From assembly GCF_027942865.1 (NCBI RefSeq), contig NC_134515.1:14609227-14673226 (forward strand): DNA of 64,000 bases. The letters are read 5' to 3'. A model generated the notes under the pieces. It did no database searches. It was not told the DNA's origin and saw only the letters and a list, made by a program, of their open reading frames with translations. A program made the translations under genes and the position numbers. Source of the DNA: Odontesthes bonariensis (lineage: Eukaryota; Chordata; Actinopteri; Atheriniformes; Atherinopsidae). This document shows, piece after piece, positions 13,628-27,400 of the stretch (within the stretch, counting starts at the first letter, position 1; every line of letters begins with the position of its first letter).

Positions 13628-15164
13628 GTAAGACACAGCTGATATTTGCTTCCTTTATGTAAGAGGTCCAACATGTGAGCCATTTACTTATTTTACTGTA
13701 CGGGCCGATTTGAACATTTTCAACGTATGTGATGGCATGAAACTCTAGTTTCAAGACGAATTTATGCTGATGTAAACTGTCAAATTTGCAGGTAGAAAAA
13801 CTAAATGCAACACATTTGAAGCTGAAATGCTAGAAGCTGAATATTCCCAGCATGTTGATGGGTTAAAGGGTTTGTTGAGTTTCCCTGCTCTTATGGTTTT
13901 AGATTTAATGTATTTGGGTGCTTGACTTGTGGTCTGACAAAATTTGCATTTTCAAGACCTTGACCTCTGGAAACTTGAGATAGATATATTTTAGTGATCA
14001 CAAAAGTAATGGGAAACATTTAATTAATTATAGTTATTGCTAGTTGCAGCCATTGTGTCAGATCCAGGTGTATATACATATTTCTGTATAAGTGTATGAC
14101 ACTATCAGGTGAACGCTGCTACACTATAGGATTTATCCAGCAGTCAATCTGCATGATGACCTGCGGGTTATGACACTGGTCTTGATTTAACTGCTGGAAC
14201 CCGAACTGTCTCTTTATTGCCTTTTACAGGAAGCTTGGTCAAGGGATACTGTAAGTGCTTGTCAGAAGTGTGGTCCATGCTAAAGCTAAAAACAAACCCT
14301 AGCCACCCATCTAGTCTCCTGTTAATCCTTCTCCTCGAAGGTCACTTGCCAATTATTCAGGCATTGCAATATTTACTGTTGCAGTCATTCCGTTCATATG
14401 CAAATTTTCAAGTCTCTATGAAATCAAATTTGATATCTCCTATACACCATTTTCTTGGCTTACTATGACAAAAAAAGTAGTTTTGCAGGCATTCTCAAAA
14501 GTATTTTACTGTTACTGGGAAACTATTTAAAAACTCTTAATGTGTCCTGCACTGTTGCAATTAATTTTTGTGTCCAAATAAATGCTTTTATACAATTTCA
14601 AATTTCAGCAGAGCTGATACAGAAAGGTGGGAGGGGCCTGATCAGATCACTGGAGCTGACTAATGAGAGCAGACTGGGTCGGCCCCCTCTGCTTCAGTTT
14701 TCTCAGTTAATTTGTAAATCTGTTAAAGCTAGTAGCTGTGTCATGGGAACTTAAACCAAATTGTCCAAGAATATCAGTAAAGTGAAAGACAAATATAGAC
14801 ATGCTTCCATTCAATAATTTCCTGTGATTAATAACAGTAATTGAATTGATTGATTAGTAGGTGGTGTTAATTCTTGAACCAGAACTGTAGAGGAAGCTGG
14901 GGCAGGAAGGTGACATAACAGAAAGAGCATCAGTCAATCTATTTTTATATATATGTATATATGTATAATAATAGTGTTTTCCATCTAGCTGTGTCTGTGC
15001 AAATTAAAAGTATGAACAAAATTAGTTGGCTGTAAATGTAACTATGAATAAACTATCTGTACTTTAATTACCTTGAAAAGAGGTTGAACTCTTGCTTTCA
15101 TCAAAGTGCTAGAGCAAGTGGATTCATGAAGGCTAAAAACGGTTCAAAAGAAAAGGATGGGATG

Positions 15165-15290
15165 CACTCAGATGCCCTGTGATGGGCTGGTGACCTATCC
15201 AGGGGGTGCCCTGCTTCTTACACAGGCTCCAGCCCCTCCAGTGACCCTGAAGTGGATAAAGGGGGTATAGAAAATGGATAGATGGATGGG
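15165..15290 (+). repeat. Decayed fish LINE/SINE 3' tail
   Basis: Reads GATGGGCTGGTGACCT, then CAGGCTCCAGCCCC and ends in GATAGATGGATGG, the usual tail layout shared by fish RTE-type LINEs and SINEs. Only the tail remains. Confidence 0.55.
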
Positions 15291-16429
15291 ATGCATCATG
15301 ATGGCCCGCGTTGCTGGTAAACAATGCATTGCCATTAAAGAAACATAAAAGAAAACCACACAGTGGTACTGTTCTGCAGCTACACTGAAGGACATTTTAT
15401 CATGCTTCTATTTCTCACTCCCTGTGACATTTACACATTAAATAATTTATCGTACAAAAGTCAGCAAGGCCATGGACATAATGAATCACAGCAGACATTT
15501 AACTGAGTACAAGCAACTTTACAAATGTCAAATAACTAATCACAACAACCAACAGTGACATGCTGTCCCTGACTGTACATGTAAGCTCCCGATCTATGAT
15601 ATCGGCAACATATTTTTTTCCATCGGCTGCCCTGCTTTCAAAATAATTGACCACAGCAAAATGTTATGTAGTATGTCCTAGATAAAAGAGACTGAAATTG
15701 ATATTTCCCTTCATGCAAACAGATAGAGATGAGCCGAGTGCAAAAAACTCTTTAGAGGAAAATGCCGCATGGATTCTGTCTGCCATAGTCTGGGTCAGAG
15801 TGAGTTCTCACTGTCCATCTTTCTCTGTCACTCTTTGATGTGACCAGGTCAAACATAGAAACAAATTGCTGCTGTTTCACAACAGCTGTTTGTGACATTT
15901 CACCCAGTAGTAACCCCTCTCTTTTTCAACATTTTTTTTTCTTCTTCTCTCACATCTTCACCTCTGATCTTCTCCATTTCATCTGTAGTTTCAGCTCCCC
16001 ATACCAGCTATAATCATCCTATACCCTGTGGAAAAGATCCATCTGTGCTGCTTTTGCTGAGTTATCAAGTGTACAATATTACAGTCTGCAGTTGTAGCTT
16101 TGTTTGTGTGGTTAGCCCTCTGGGAAGCTGGTTGGTTCCCTCCTGACACTGAAGTTTAAGACTTTTTCATTCCTTCTTATTTTAGGTGAATTTCAAGTCT
16201 TTGTCATGTTATAAGATATATTACTGTCTATTTATGTCAAGCCTCCATATTTATTAAACCATTGTGAATTCTTAAAAGAAAAAGATGTTAGAAACTCGGT
16301 CGGTTTACCTACAGAATCTGTCACTGTCTTCAACGTACATACATTGTATTCATTGAATCATTTGGAGCTATTGGGAGTTTAGTTGTAGTGTGGACATTTT
16401 AAAACGTGTTTTTTTTTTGTGAAGGTGTC

Positions 16430-16560
16430 CCAATATGGCAGCTGGGATAAGCTCCAGCCCTCTCACAACCCTGAATTGGACTAAGCGTGCATATAAAATG
16501 AATTAATGGATATCTTTATGCTATTGTCCATCCATCCATCATGTTATTGTCAATTATACT
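16430..16560 (+). repeat. Second decayed LINE/SINE 3' tail
   Basis: CAGCTGGGATAAGCTCCAGC followed by a decayed stretch and CCATCCATCCATC. Older and more diverged than the copy near 15165. Confidence 0.4.
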
Positions 16561-18115
16561 AAAATAATTGGGGATAAAAGCAACTTAGTCTCATGACGGA
16601 ACATAAAATGTGTACATTGGTCCACAATTTACAGTTTCCCAACAAGGTTAAAAAAATTGTGCCAGGACGTTTTTCACACTCATTTCTTTCTGTTTTTATG
16701 GAGACAAAGGAAAATGATTTTGTCAGTGGACAATAAATGGATTTATATTCTTAGAGCTGTGGCCTCATCTTGATGAAAAGCACCACGTGTTTAAGCTCAG
16801 CCCTATTCTTATGGTAAGATCAAAGTGATTGGTAGCTGCATTTCGGTGCTTCAGCGGATGCAGTTTGATCAGATTTACTGTGTCTACAACTCGAGTTTTA
16901 CAAAGACACACACACACACACACTGAATTTATATTATAGTGTTTCAGTTAACGGTGGATTGGTTGTATCAAGGAACAAGTTAACTGTTGGAATTTTGAAT
17001 TAATTATCATATTAATGAAGGTATGGTGGCTCTGTATTAGACTGTTTCTATACAAGCATGTGTGTGTGTGTGTGTGTGTACTTTGTGCTGGGTAATGTTA
17101 CTTTTAAAAATAACTTGTTACATTAAAAGATTCCTGCCATGAAGAACTAAATAGTTTCATGTTGCAGTGTTATCTACAGAAAAAGGACTTTGTAAGAGTA
17201 CTTGTCTGACTCCAAATCTGATGATGTCATCACAGTTTCTTGTACATTTTGGTTATATTGTTCAGAGGGCAAGTAGAATTGCTATAGATCATGCTCTAAA
17301 TGGAGCTTCCCCTCCACTAAACCCACAACAAAATTGTTAGTTAACCAAGTGAAACTTTAGCTTAATTTTTCAGCGCTGTGGCAACAACATCATTCTCTTC
17401 CTCCAAAAGCCTTACCAAATGTGTTGTGCAGCTGTACTTAACTTAGACGTAAGCTAAGTTACCTGAACTTGGCTTATTCAGACTTAAAGGAGAACTCTTA
17501 ACAGATGAGAGACACTTATTATCTCCCAGAGATTTGGACTTTGTTGTGGGTGTTTTTCTGGTTCTCTCCAGCTACAAATTCAAGATAATGCAGTAAACAA
17601 AAGCTGATGTATTTGCCATCTTGCTCACTGGATACCTTATACCAGTTCCACCTGCTGTGAGAAACAGAGACAATGTTAATTGGTTGGGAATTTCTCTTTT
17701 TGGTTGTTGTTTCCTCTCCGAAGGAGGTTTTTCTGATTTATGTATGGTTGTTTTTCTTATTGTTAGCAGGACGACTCAGAAAGAAGTGATTAGATTTGCA
17801 TGGCGTAGCATGGCTAAATCCATGTCTGACTTCCGTTTATTATTCAGCTTTGCTGGAGGTATACATCTCAGACTGCTCTTTGTAACAACAACAGAAACAG
17901 GGGTTCACATTCGCCTTTTAAACAGTAGATTTTTTAGATAAAAAAGAGACAAAAATAACTGATTAATTGCAATACTCACATGTTGTGTTACTCATTGAAA
18001 CAAAAAGTAATTTGAGTACTCAAACTAGTTACTTTGAAACAAATCACCACCTCTACTGCATATACTTTGATTGAGTGTGAGGATCGGTTTCTTTCTGTCT
18101 CCCTCTCTCTCTCAG

Positions 18116-18476
18116 CTCTCCTCGTGTTTGGTCACATTCCCACTCTCAGACAAACATAGCACTCGGCACTTGAGGTGCTCTGACAGGCAAACAACAAACA
18201 CCGAGAGACAGAAAAACAGAAAAAAAGGAAGAGTGCTCAGTAACCCGGAGAGATAGAGGGACACAGTCTCTTTTGGACTGGCTGAAGACTTGATGAATGC
18301 TCATCAGCCCTCTGTGACTCAGCTGTGCATGAGTGGCTGAGCAGAATGGATTTCATTTTGGTTCAGCAGCTACTGAGCAGGAGCAGCTCTGTGGATCATT
18401 GTCACTCCGTTTGGATTATTTCAGAAAATGCAGCTCTTGTGATGAATGGGAAAGACAGCAAGCAGAAAGGAAGATG
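18116..18476 (+). other. plekhg4b: Candidate 5' UTR exon ending in the Rho GEF start codon
   Basis: A strong pyrimidine tract ends in CTCTCTCTCAG at 18115, an acceptor-like site. At the other end AAGATG|gtaaag gives a good donor at 18477. If spliced to 30295, the ATG is followed directly by AAC CTT GAT in phase 0. The resulting protein start lines up with the initiator Met position I recall for ARHGEF40 (ten residues from Met to the conserved Gln). The acceptor is a guess; other AG sites exist further right. Confidence 0.45.
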
Positions 18477-21400
18477 GTAAAGTGGCAATCTGTTCTGTTT
18501 TCTGTGAGATGTGTTAACATTCATCCCGTTCTTGGTGAGACTGAACACATGATTTTATCTCTGTAATTTCCAGTGGTTATTTACAATAACTGCCAACCCT
18601 GGGTCATATTTACACTTAAATCTGCAGTTGTTATGTAGCATCTTCATTGTTCTCTGTCTTATTTCCCAGTCATTTTCATAACTTGGTATTTCCTGCTAAA
18701 AGTTTACATGTTATTACATAAGGTTCCTGATAGTTATTAGTTTCAGCCTCTAGGAAGTGAACTCATATAATTTCCTGTTACATCTGTGATTTGAGGTGAC
18801 AGACCAGAACTTAAGGACTTTAACATCAACTAAAATACTGAACCTTAGATGGTTCCAGATTCTAAAATGTGGGACTTGCTATTCATTTTTAATATATTTG
18901 TGTTTTGAATATGTTTGTTTAACTGTAAAACTCTGAAGGTCATTCCTATCAGCCCTACACATCTTATGATACACACCTGGCTCTGGTTAACATACCTGAA
19001 ATGATTCACACATGTAGTTTTGCCTTGTAACATACAGAGGACATGACAGTTGCACCCCTGTCTCCCTTTTAAAATAGCACCATAGAGTCATTTATTTATT
19101 ATGCCCTGACAAGAGGCCCCTTTATACTGTAACACCCATTACTCTGACTGGGTACTATACATGCAGCATTTTTCCCATAGCTTACACTGACTGCTGCCCT
19201 GCCTGAGCGTTTTGACTCAAGGTGAAAGTCTCGGGTTACTGAGCATTAAGGCAGGTTTCACAAACCAGCCACTGTACTGTTTCTGCCTCCTTCCTGTTAC
19301 TGACATGTAAGATGTGAGTCATGCGATATCTGACAGAAGGCATGTTTTAGCCTCCGGAAGGTGACGGATGGAAATCACTTCTTTTTGAAATTTGCAATTT
19401 AATCTGGACCTAAATACTTTCCTAGTTTTATTTTGTTTGTTGTCAGAGTCTTAGCCTGCATATCCAGATGAGGAAACTCCTCCATGAATGTCTTTTCTAT
19501 GTGTTGTCACACCTACGTGCATTGCAGAGAGGGTGTGCCTCATTTGTACATAAAGTCGATTTTGTTTGGCACTCACTGGCTGTTAGGAGCTGATTTTAAA
19601 ATGCCCGCCCAGCTCTCCTGTAGGTTTGATTTGGCATGAATCTGTTTATGTGTGTATGTGTGTGTGTGTGTGTAAATCTTCCCGCCCTCTTTCCTGCATA
19701 TTTGCCATGTCGTCAAAGCCAGGGTCCATTAACCCGACTATTCCTGTTTTCAGAGTGACCTCAATGTTTGGGTATTTGTTCCTGTGCCGACCAGGTTACA
19801 CAGAGCATCTTTTTCTTTCTGCAGAAAGACATCTTGTCCTGTCCCGATGATTCAATGGAAAACACACAACAGTCAGGCCAACATCTTTGCTTGCTAAACT
19901 ACAAATCACCACCTGCCTTTTACCTGGAAAGCTCACTCCATCGTGTTGCTTTGGCTGAGGTGCCATGTATACTTAGAGGACACTGAAACATTTTTAAAGA
20001 TACAAGAAGTCAGTCAGTTGGAGTTGACTGAGCTGACACAGCCACATGGCAGCAGTTCAAAGTGTTTAACTGATGGGTGTGCAAAATGTTGATTTTTACT
20101 CTACAAGACTCTACAAGACACAGTCTGATCACCTTCCTACCTTCCTGCCTATTTACAAGCTCCATCTTATTAATGGTTTTTAGAATATTTTTCAGCAAAA
20201 ATGTTTGCAGTGATGCACTTTGTATAAATATATCCAAACATGAAAGAGTCCTAATTGGTGCAGTAGTATTTGTATGTGTCTGAACACATTTAGGATTCAG
20301 TGTTACCTGTTTTAATGTTTTCTCTTATCAGTACAAGGGTGTCTTCACCTGTTTGTCCTGTATCTAAGTGGTTGGTTCTGGTTGTTTGTCATGAAATCTG
20401 CCAGTATGAGTTACATTAAGCACAGCTGTGAGCTAATTACAGATGAGATGAGCATGTCAGTGAAAGCTAAGCCACACTTTGATATAATAACACACCACAT
20501 GCACACACAACACGGATACGTCAGCCAACTCATGATTATTTTAAAGATGTGCTCAAAGGCTCAGCTCATTCATAATTCCCTGACGTGTTTTTAATGGCTT
20601 AAAGACAGGCCTCGCTACCTCCTGATTGACACTTTCCAGCCACTGTCAAACCGCTGTGCTGATCAAGGCAATCATGATTGGTGTTTGCCTTCTGCAAGCT
20701 TCGATTTGCTGATCCCAGTGAAGCTACTAAATGTACTGTCTGGCCATTTTTGAGCCTCTGTGGTTATGTAGTGTTTATGACTCACACCAGGTGTGGTGAG
20801 TTGGTGGAGGGTTAATATGTTGTACCCAAGAAAACAGACAGATGTAGAGAAAAATAACTTGTGACTATTTGTAACTTTTAGATTGGAAGTGCAGCTTTTA
20901 GACTAAAAGGTAAATTTTACTAAATCCATTTACCTAGAAAAAAATAGAGCTGTTATGACAGAAGATGGAATTTAGTACCTTTTCACTGAGTAATCTCCCC
21001 TTCTGCTGCAGATTTCCAAGCTGAAAATTGCACAGAAAGGTAAATTATTTATAAAAAATGCTTTAAAAAAAACCCAGGGACGTCTGGGTTTCTCTGCTTA
21101 AGCTGCTGCCCCCGCGACCCGATCCCCGGAGAAGAGGAAGATGATGGATGGATGGATGGCTTTAAAAAATGTGTTTTTGGGGAAACAGGATATGGTGTGG
21201 ATTTTCATCTCGTGTTCTAACTTTGGTTGTTATGTAAGACAACCACAATCCAGGAAAGTTACAGGCAAACATACTAGTAATAAAAGAAAAAAAATTAACA
21301 AGGATAAACAAGAATGTTTATTTGAAAATCTGCATTTTAACATCTTCTGGTAGAGAAAGGAGAAAGACAAGTTAAGGGGAACATTTAAATGGATTTTGTA

Positions 21401-24400
21401 AACACAAATGATGCTTTAAAAGCTAATATTTCATGATGAAGGATTAGTGTCTTTTGAATCATTTGAACACGTTGCTTTCTTTCTTGAAATTATTCAGTAT
21501 ACACGTGTTTTAACAAAAAATGTTTCCCCATCCTGTTCCATCAAATCAAATCAAATTGATTTGTATAGCACATTTCATGTACAAAACAATTCAAAGTGCT
21601 TTACATAAAATAAAAGCATTGCAGCAGGGAGTGTAAGAAGCATACATACATACAAGCAAAAATACATAAAAGAATATAAAGAGAAACAAATAAAATAATT
21701 TAAATGAATTTAAAAACAAGCAACCATCAAGATAAGTTCAAAGATAGCGTGCAGATTTCATGCATAGACACATGAGAACAGAAATGTTTTTAACCTGAAT
21801 TTAAAAATGTCTACATTTGGTGAAAGTTTACTGTCCACTGGCAGTTTGTTCCACTTGTTTGCAGCATAACAGCTAAATGCTGCTTCTCCATGTTTAGTCT
21901 GGACTCTGGACTGGACCAGCTGACCTGAGTCCTTGGATCTAAGAGCTCTGCTGGCTTTATATTCTCTGAACATATCACAGATGTATTTTGGGCCTAAACC
22001 GTTCTGGGATTTGTAAACCATCAGCAGGCTTTTAAAATCTATTCTGTGACTGACTGGAAGCCAGTGTAAAGATTTTAAAACTGGTGTGATGTGTTCAGAT
22101 CTCTTTGTCCTGGTTAAAACTCTAACAGCAGCGTTCTGGATGAGCTGCAGATGTTTAATGCTCCAGATGTGATAAAGTCCAGTTAAAAGAGCATTACAGT
22201 AATCGAGTCTACTGGAGATGAATGCATGGATGAGTTTCTCCTGGTCTTTTTTGGAGAGAAAACCTTTAACCTTTACCATGGCTCATGTGAAACTCTGTTG
22301 TGCTTTATTTATTGTTCTGTGGTTTGTCACCATCTCTGCACAATTGAATTTTGCTCAAAATTACATCTCTGTAAGGAATGGCTCACAAGAGCTTTTCTTG
22401 AGGGTAATTTTTTGTTGAATGACTCCACAGAGCCGCAGACAGGAGTCCTCTCACCTCAGAGGAAAAGTGCAGTCTCAAGTTGTGACCCTGATATTTTGTT
22501 TTTGAGGTCTTGCATAGTGTGATCTTAAAGTACGTGAATCCGGTTAGCTATGAAATGTGAAATTCAAACTGAGTTTCACAGTAATACATTTTGTCTCTAT
22601 TGGCAGCCGTCACCTTGTGTAACAGCTCCATTGTGGGGAGATTTGACGGCTTATAATTATGTAAAACAGCTCTGTGTTCATGGCTGTTGAAGATGCATGT
22701 GAGATTTAGGCTTGACGACAGACATTTGGTTCTTATATCCATCCATCCATCCATCCATTATCTTCCGCTTGTCCGGGGGTCGGGTCGCGGGGGCAGCAGC
22801 TTGAGCAGAGAAACCCAGACGTCCCTGTCCCCGGCCACTTCCTCCAGCTCTTCTGGGGGGACCCCGAGGCGTTCCCAGGCCAGACGAGAAACATAGTCTC
22901 TCCAACGTGTCCTGGGTCTTCCCCGGGGCCTCCTTGACTACGCCAACAGAACCACATCGTCCGCAAAAAGCAGAGACCCGATTCTGAGGTCGCCAAAACG
23001 GACCCCCTCAACGCCCTGGCTGCACCTAGAAATTCTGTCCATAAAAATTATGAACAGAATCGGTGACAAAGGGCAGCCCTGACGGAGTCCAACCCTCACA
23101 GGAAACATGTCCGACTTACTGCCGGCAATGCGGACCAAACTCTGACACCGGTCATACAGAGACCGAACAGCCCAAATCAAAGAGTCCGGCACTCCATACT
23201 CCCGGAGCACCCCCCACAAGAGTCACCAAGGGACACGGTCGAACGCCTTCTCCAAGTCCACAAAACACATGTAGAACTCTCATGCACCCTACAGGCTCCT
23301 GCCGAGGGTATAGAGCTGGTCCACTGTTACAGGGCTAGGACCTCCTGAATCCGAGATTCGATTATCCGGCGGATCCTCCTCTCCAGTACCCCAGAATAGA
23401 CCTTACCAGGGAGGCTGAGGAGTGTGATCCCCCTATAGTTGGAACACACCCTCCGGTCCCCCTTTTAAAAGAGGGGGACCACCATCCCAATCTGCCAGTC
23501 CAGAGGCACTGCCCCCGATGTCCACGCAATGTTGCAGAGGCGTGTCAACCAAGACAGCCCTACAACATCCAGAGCCTTGAGGAACTCAGAACGGACCTCA
23601 TCCACCCCCGGGGCCTTGCCACCGAGGAGTTTTTTGACCACCTCGGCAACCTCGGCCCCAGAAATGGGAGGCCCCACGTACGAGCTCCCCAACCCTGCTT
23701 CCTCATCGGAAGGCGTGTCGGTAGGATTGAGGAGGCCCTCGAAGTATTCCCCCCACTGACTCACGACGTTCCTAGTTGAGGTCAGCAGAGCCCCGCCCTC
23801 ACCATACACGGTGTTGACGGTGCACCGCTTTCCCCCCCTGAGCCGCCGGATGGTGGACCAGAAACTTCTCGAGGCCTTCCGGAAATCATTCTCCATGGCC
23901 TCCCCGAACTCCTCCCAAGCCCGGGTTTTTGCCTCAGCAACCGCCGAGGCCGCGTTCCGCTTGGCCTGTCGGTACCCATCAGCAGCTTCCAGAGTCCCAC
24001 TGGCCAAAAAGGCCCGATAGGACTCCTTCTTCAGCTTGACGGCTTCCCTCACCACTGGTGTCCACCAGCGGGTTCGGGGGTTGCCGCCACGACAGGCACC
24101 GACCACCTTACGGCCACAGCTCCGGTCGGCCGCCTCAACAATGGAGGCACGGAACATGGCCCATTCAGGCTCAATGTCCCCCACCTCCCCCGGGACATGG
24201 TTGAAGCTCTGCCGGAGGTGGGAGTTGAAACTCCTCCTTACAGGGGATTCTGCCAGCCGTTCCCAACAGACCCTCACAATACGTTTGGGGCTGCCAGGTC
24301 TGACCGGCTTCCTCCCCCACCAGCGGAGCCAACTCACCACCAGGTGGTGATCAGTTGACAGCTCCGCCCCTCTCTTCACCCGAGTGTCCAGGACATGCGG

Positions 24401-27400
24401 CCGCAAGTCCGACGATACAACCACAAAGTTGATCATCGAGCTGCGGCCTAGGGTGTCCTGGTGCCAAGTGCACATATGGACACCCTTATGCCTGAACATG
24501 GTGTTCGTTATGGACAGTCCGTGATGAGCACAGAAGTCCAATAACAAAACACCACTCTGATTCAGATCGGGGGGGCCGTTCCTCCCAATCACGCCCCTCC
24601 AGGTCTCACTGTCATTGACCACGTGAGCATTGAAGTCCCCCAGCAGGACGAGGGAGTCTCCTGGAGGAGCACTCTCTAGTGCCTCCTCCAGGGACTCCAA
24701 AAAGGGTGGGTACTCTGAACTGCTGTTTGGTGCATAAGCACAAACAACAGTCAGGACACGTCCCCCCACCCTAAGGGGGAGGGAGGCTACCCTCTCGTCC
24801 ACCGGGGTAAACCCCAATGTACAGGCGCACAGCCGGGGGGCAATAAGTATGCCCACACCTGCTCTACGCCTCTCACTGCAGGCAACTCCAGAGTGGAAGA
24901 GAGAGCAAAGGTCTCCGCCTTCGGCTGCCACCTAGCTCACAAGGCACCAGACCCCCTTCGCCCCTCCCACGGGTGGTGAGCCTGTCGGAAGGGGGACCTG
25001 TGTAGTTTCTTCGGGCTGTGCCCGACCGAGCCCCACGGGCACAGACCCAGCCACTAGGCGCTCGCCGGCGGGCCCCACCCCCGGGCATGGCTCCAGGGGG
25101 AGGGTACACGGTGTCCATGGTTCTTCTAAACAGTTTAATAAAGACACTTATAGCATCAGTAATGTCAGTATTTTTCCTTTGAAAGAAGTGCAAAGGATGA
25201 TACCCAAGGCTTTTTTTTTTCTGTGTAGAATATCATTTCACACTTCTTGAAACCAGTTTTGGCAAACGTTTGAATTAATCGGTACCAATTGTTGAGCTTA
25301 TTGATAGATTCTAACTCATGATTGATGGTTATAGACAGATGGTTCCTCTATTCACCTGTAAAGTGTTTTTGAAAGCTCTTGCCCTTTTTTTAACAATGTC
25401 CATTGACAACACCTCTGATGGTTCTGTGTGACATTTGGTGCATCAGGTTAGATTAACTGATCTTAAAGATGAGGAAAGACACCAGTGAGTTGATTTGTTT
25501 TGCTTTGAACAGCCACTTTTGGTGGGAGAAAAGCACTGTTAAAAGGTTTTGTCTTCTCTGCTAATATCTTCCATGAATATATCCCTGTTATATCCTTTGT
25601 CAGTGATTTGACAAATTGTGCATTCCCATGACTGGAGGCATATGTTGGTTGATCATCTTCCACATAAAACCTTTGTAGCTCCAAAACATATACCATTGTT
25701 GAAGTGATATTTTTATTTCAAATTGACTGGAAAATTATATATACACAGCCATCTGTGCCAGTGTAGACTCATTAAAAAACCTTTGAAGAGTGTATATATT
25801 GTCCTTTTAAGCTAACTGTCATTAAAACTTCCTAAAAAGAATAAATTGTTAGGGATATAGAATTGCATGCTGTGGCTGTGATAATCAATCGGACGGGGAG
25901 GGCTCCTTCCTGTAAGATAACTGACATAAATCAATATTCCGTATTTGTGTGGCAGCAGAAAAACCATTTGAAATAGTTTGTGTAATCCAGTAGGGAATCT
26001 GTGTGTGTTAGCTCAGATGAAAAGAAGCAGACATAAACACAGGAAATTGATGCTTCTCATGCTTATTTCAAGGCTGCATGAGTGTTGACATTTTGAAGTT
26101 TGGCCAAATCTGAACATTGTGCTTATTGTGTTTCACATATTTCTCAGGCATTTTGTTTTTGTAATATTAAGAGACTGAATGTTTGATGGGATTTTTTCAT
26201 CAGACTTGTAATCTGAGAAGAAGTGTTGTTGTGATGTAAATAAGAGGAAGTAAAGAGGGAATTTCTGAAGTGAAGTTATGAGGGCTACAATTTTCAAACT
26301 AAATACTTAAAAATATGGACAGTTTATTGTCTTTTACTGTCTCCTGTTTTTTTTTGTTTTTTTTTAAATATGAGCTAAGTATATTATTTGCATGTTTTCA
26401 TTTTATTTTATTAAAAGGGTTTTCTTATAATGGCATATTTAGGGTTATCCTGGTAGCGTAGTTTAGGGGACCTTAAAGAGCACCATATAATTACAGTGAC
26501 CCAGTTTATATCCGGCCTGGGATGACATCCACTATCCCTGCATTTCCTGTCACTCCCAACCAGATAACATCAGCTGAAAGAGGTAAACTTCAGATTAAAG
26601 AAATAAAAAAATAAAAAAGGTCACGTCACTGTACACAAGTTTAAATGTGCCACTGGAATGTCTAAAGCCACACTGTGTGCTTCCCAATTTTTTCATTGTT
26701 GAAGATTTTTCTTGCCCAGGCAGGAGCCTGCTTAACTTCAGGAATGTCCAAGGACTATTTCTGTTTCATAATGATACTGGACAGAGATATTCAAACTGTC
26801 CTCAGCTGCAGCACTGAGACATCTTATCCACAGTAATGTGAGCATCGTCATTTATTTCAGTGGTTGAGTGAGAGAGATCTGGGTGTTTATATAGAGCCGT
26901 GTGAATCTGCAGCGACGGTATGCTGGCCAGCGCACAGAGACACACTTGCACACCACGAGGCAGACAAACAAGTATTCACATGGATTTAAAAAAAAAAAAA
27001 AAAACAACAACAATCACTTCAAAAGAATGTTAAATGATTCCTGCTTCTGATTCACATAAATGACTCATATAAATAATAATGTGTATAATGTGTAAGAAGG
27101 CAAACACTTCCTTTACTTTGCATGTATCACTGCTGCCAGGAGACCCAAACCAACATCTCTCTTAACTTTTTATCTTAAGGTCACAGGCATTTAGAATTCT
27201 GCTATTTCCAAGCTGCCCTTTGCCAAGAATCAGAAGCCCAAATATACGGACTCCTTTCACTGATGTTTTTAAAGAGCTGATGAAGCAGGTGTTCAATTGT
27301 CTTCAGGAAAACCTTTAATTTAGAATTTATGTGAGCTGTGATCTAAATTTATTTACTCTATATTATGTGCTACTGAGCTACCTGCGAGCATCCTCATCAT

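Larger units (their letters stand above)
4172..18115 (+). other. Presumed first intron of the Rho GEF gene
   Basis: About 13.9 kb of AT-rich DNA without supported exons, apart from the weak start-exon candidate at 13601. It carries the hAT-like MITE (6922-7525), the helicase-bearing inverted-repeat element (about 11038-11629) and decayed LINE/SINE tails near 15165 and 16430. Dinucleotide runs are (AC)n at 8454-8473, (AC)n at 16906-16922 and (TG)n at 17059-17079. The rest shows nothing I can name. Confidence 0.4.

Noticed and set aside
23063..24350. Several plus-strand frames opposite the Rex3-like ORF
   Set aside because: Antisense shadows in GC-rich LINE coding sequence.
25463..25696. 77-codon minus frame beside the Rex3-like LINE
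   Set aside because: The protein looks moderately complex, but I recognise no domain and found no neighbouring in-phase exon; left unannotated.
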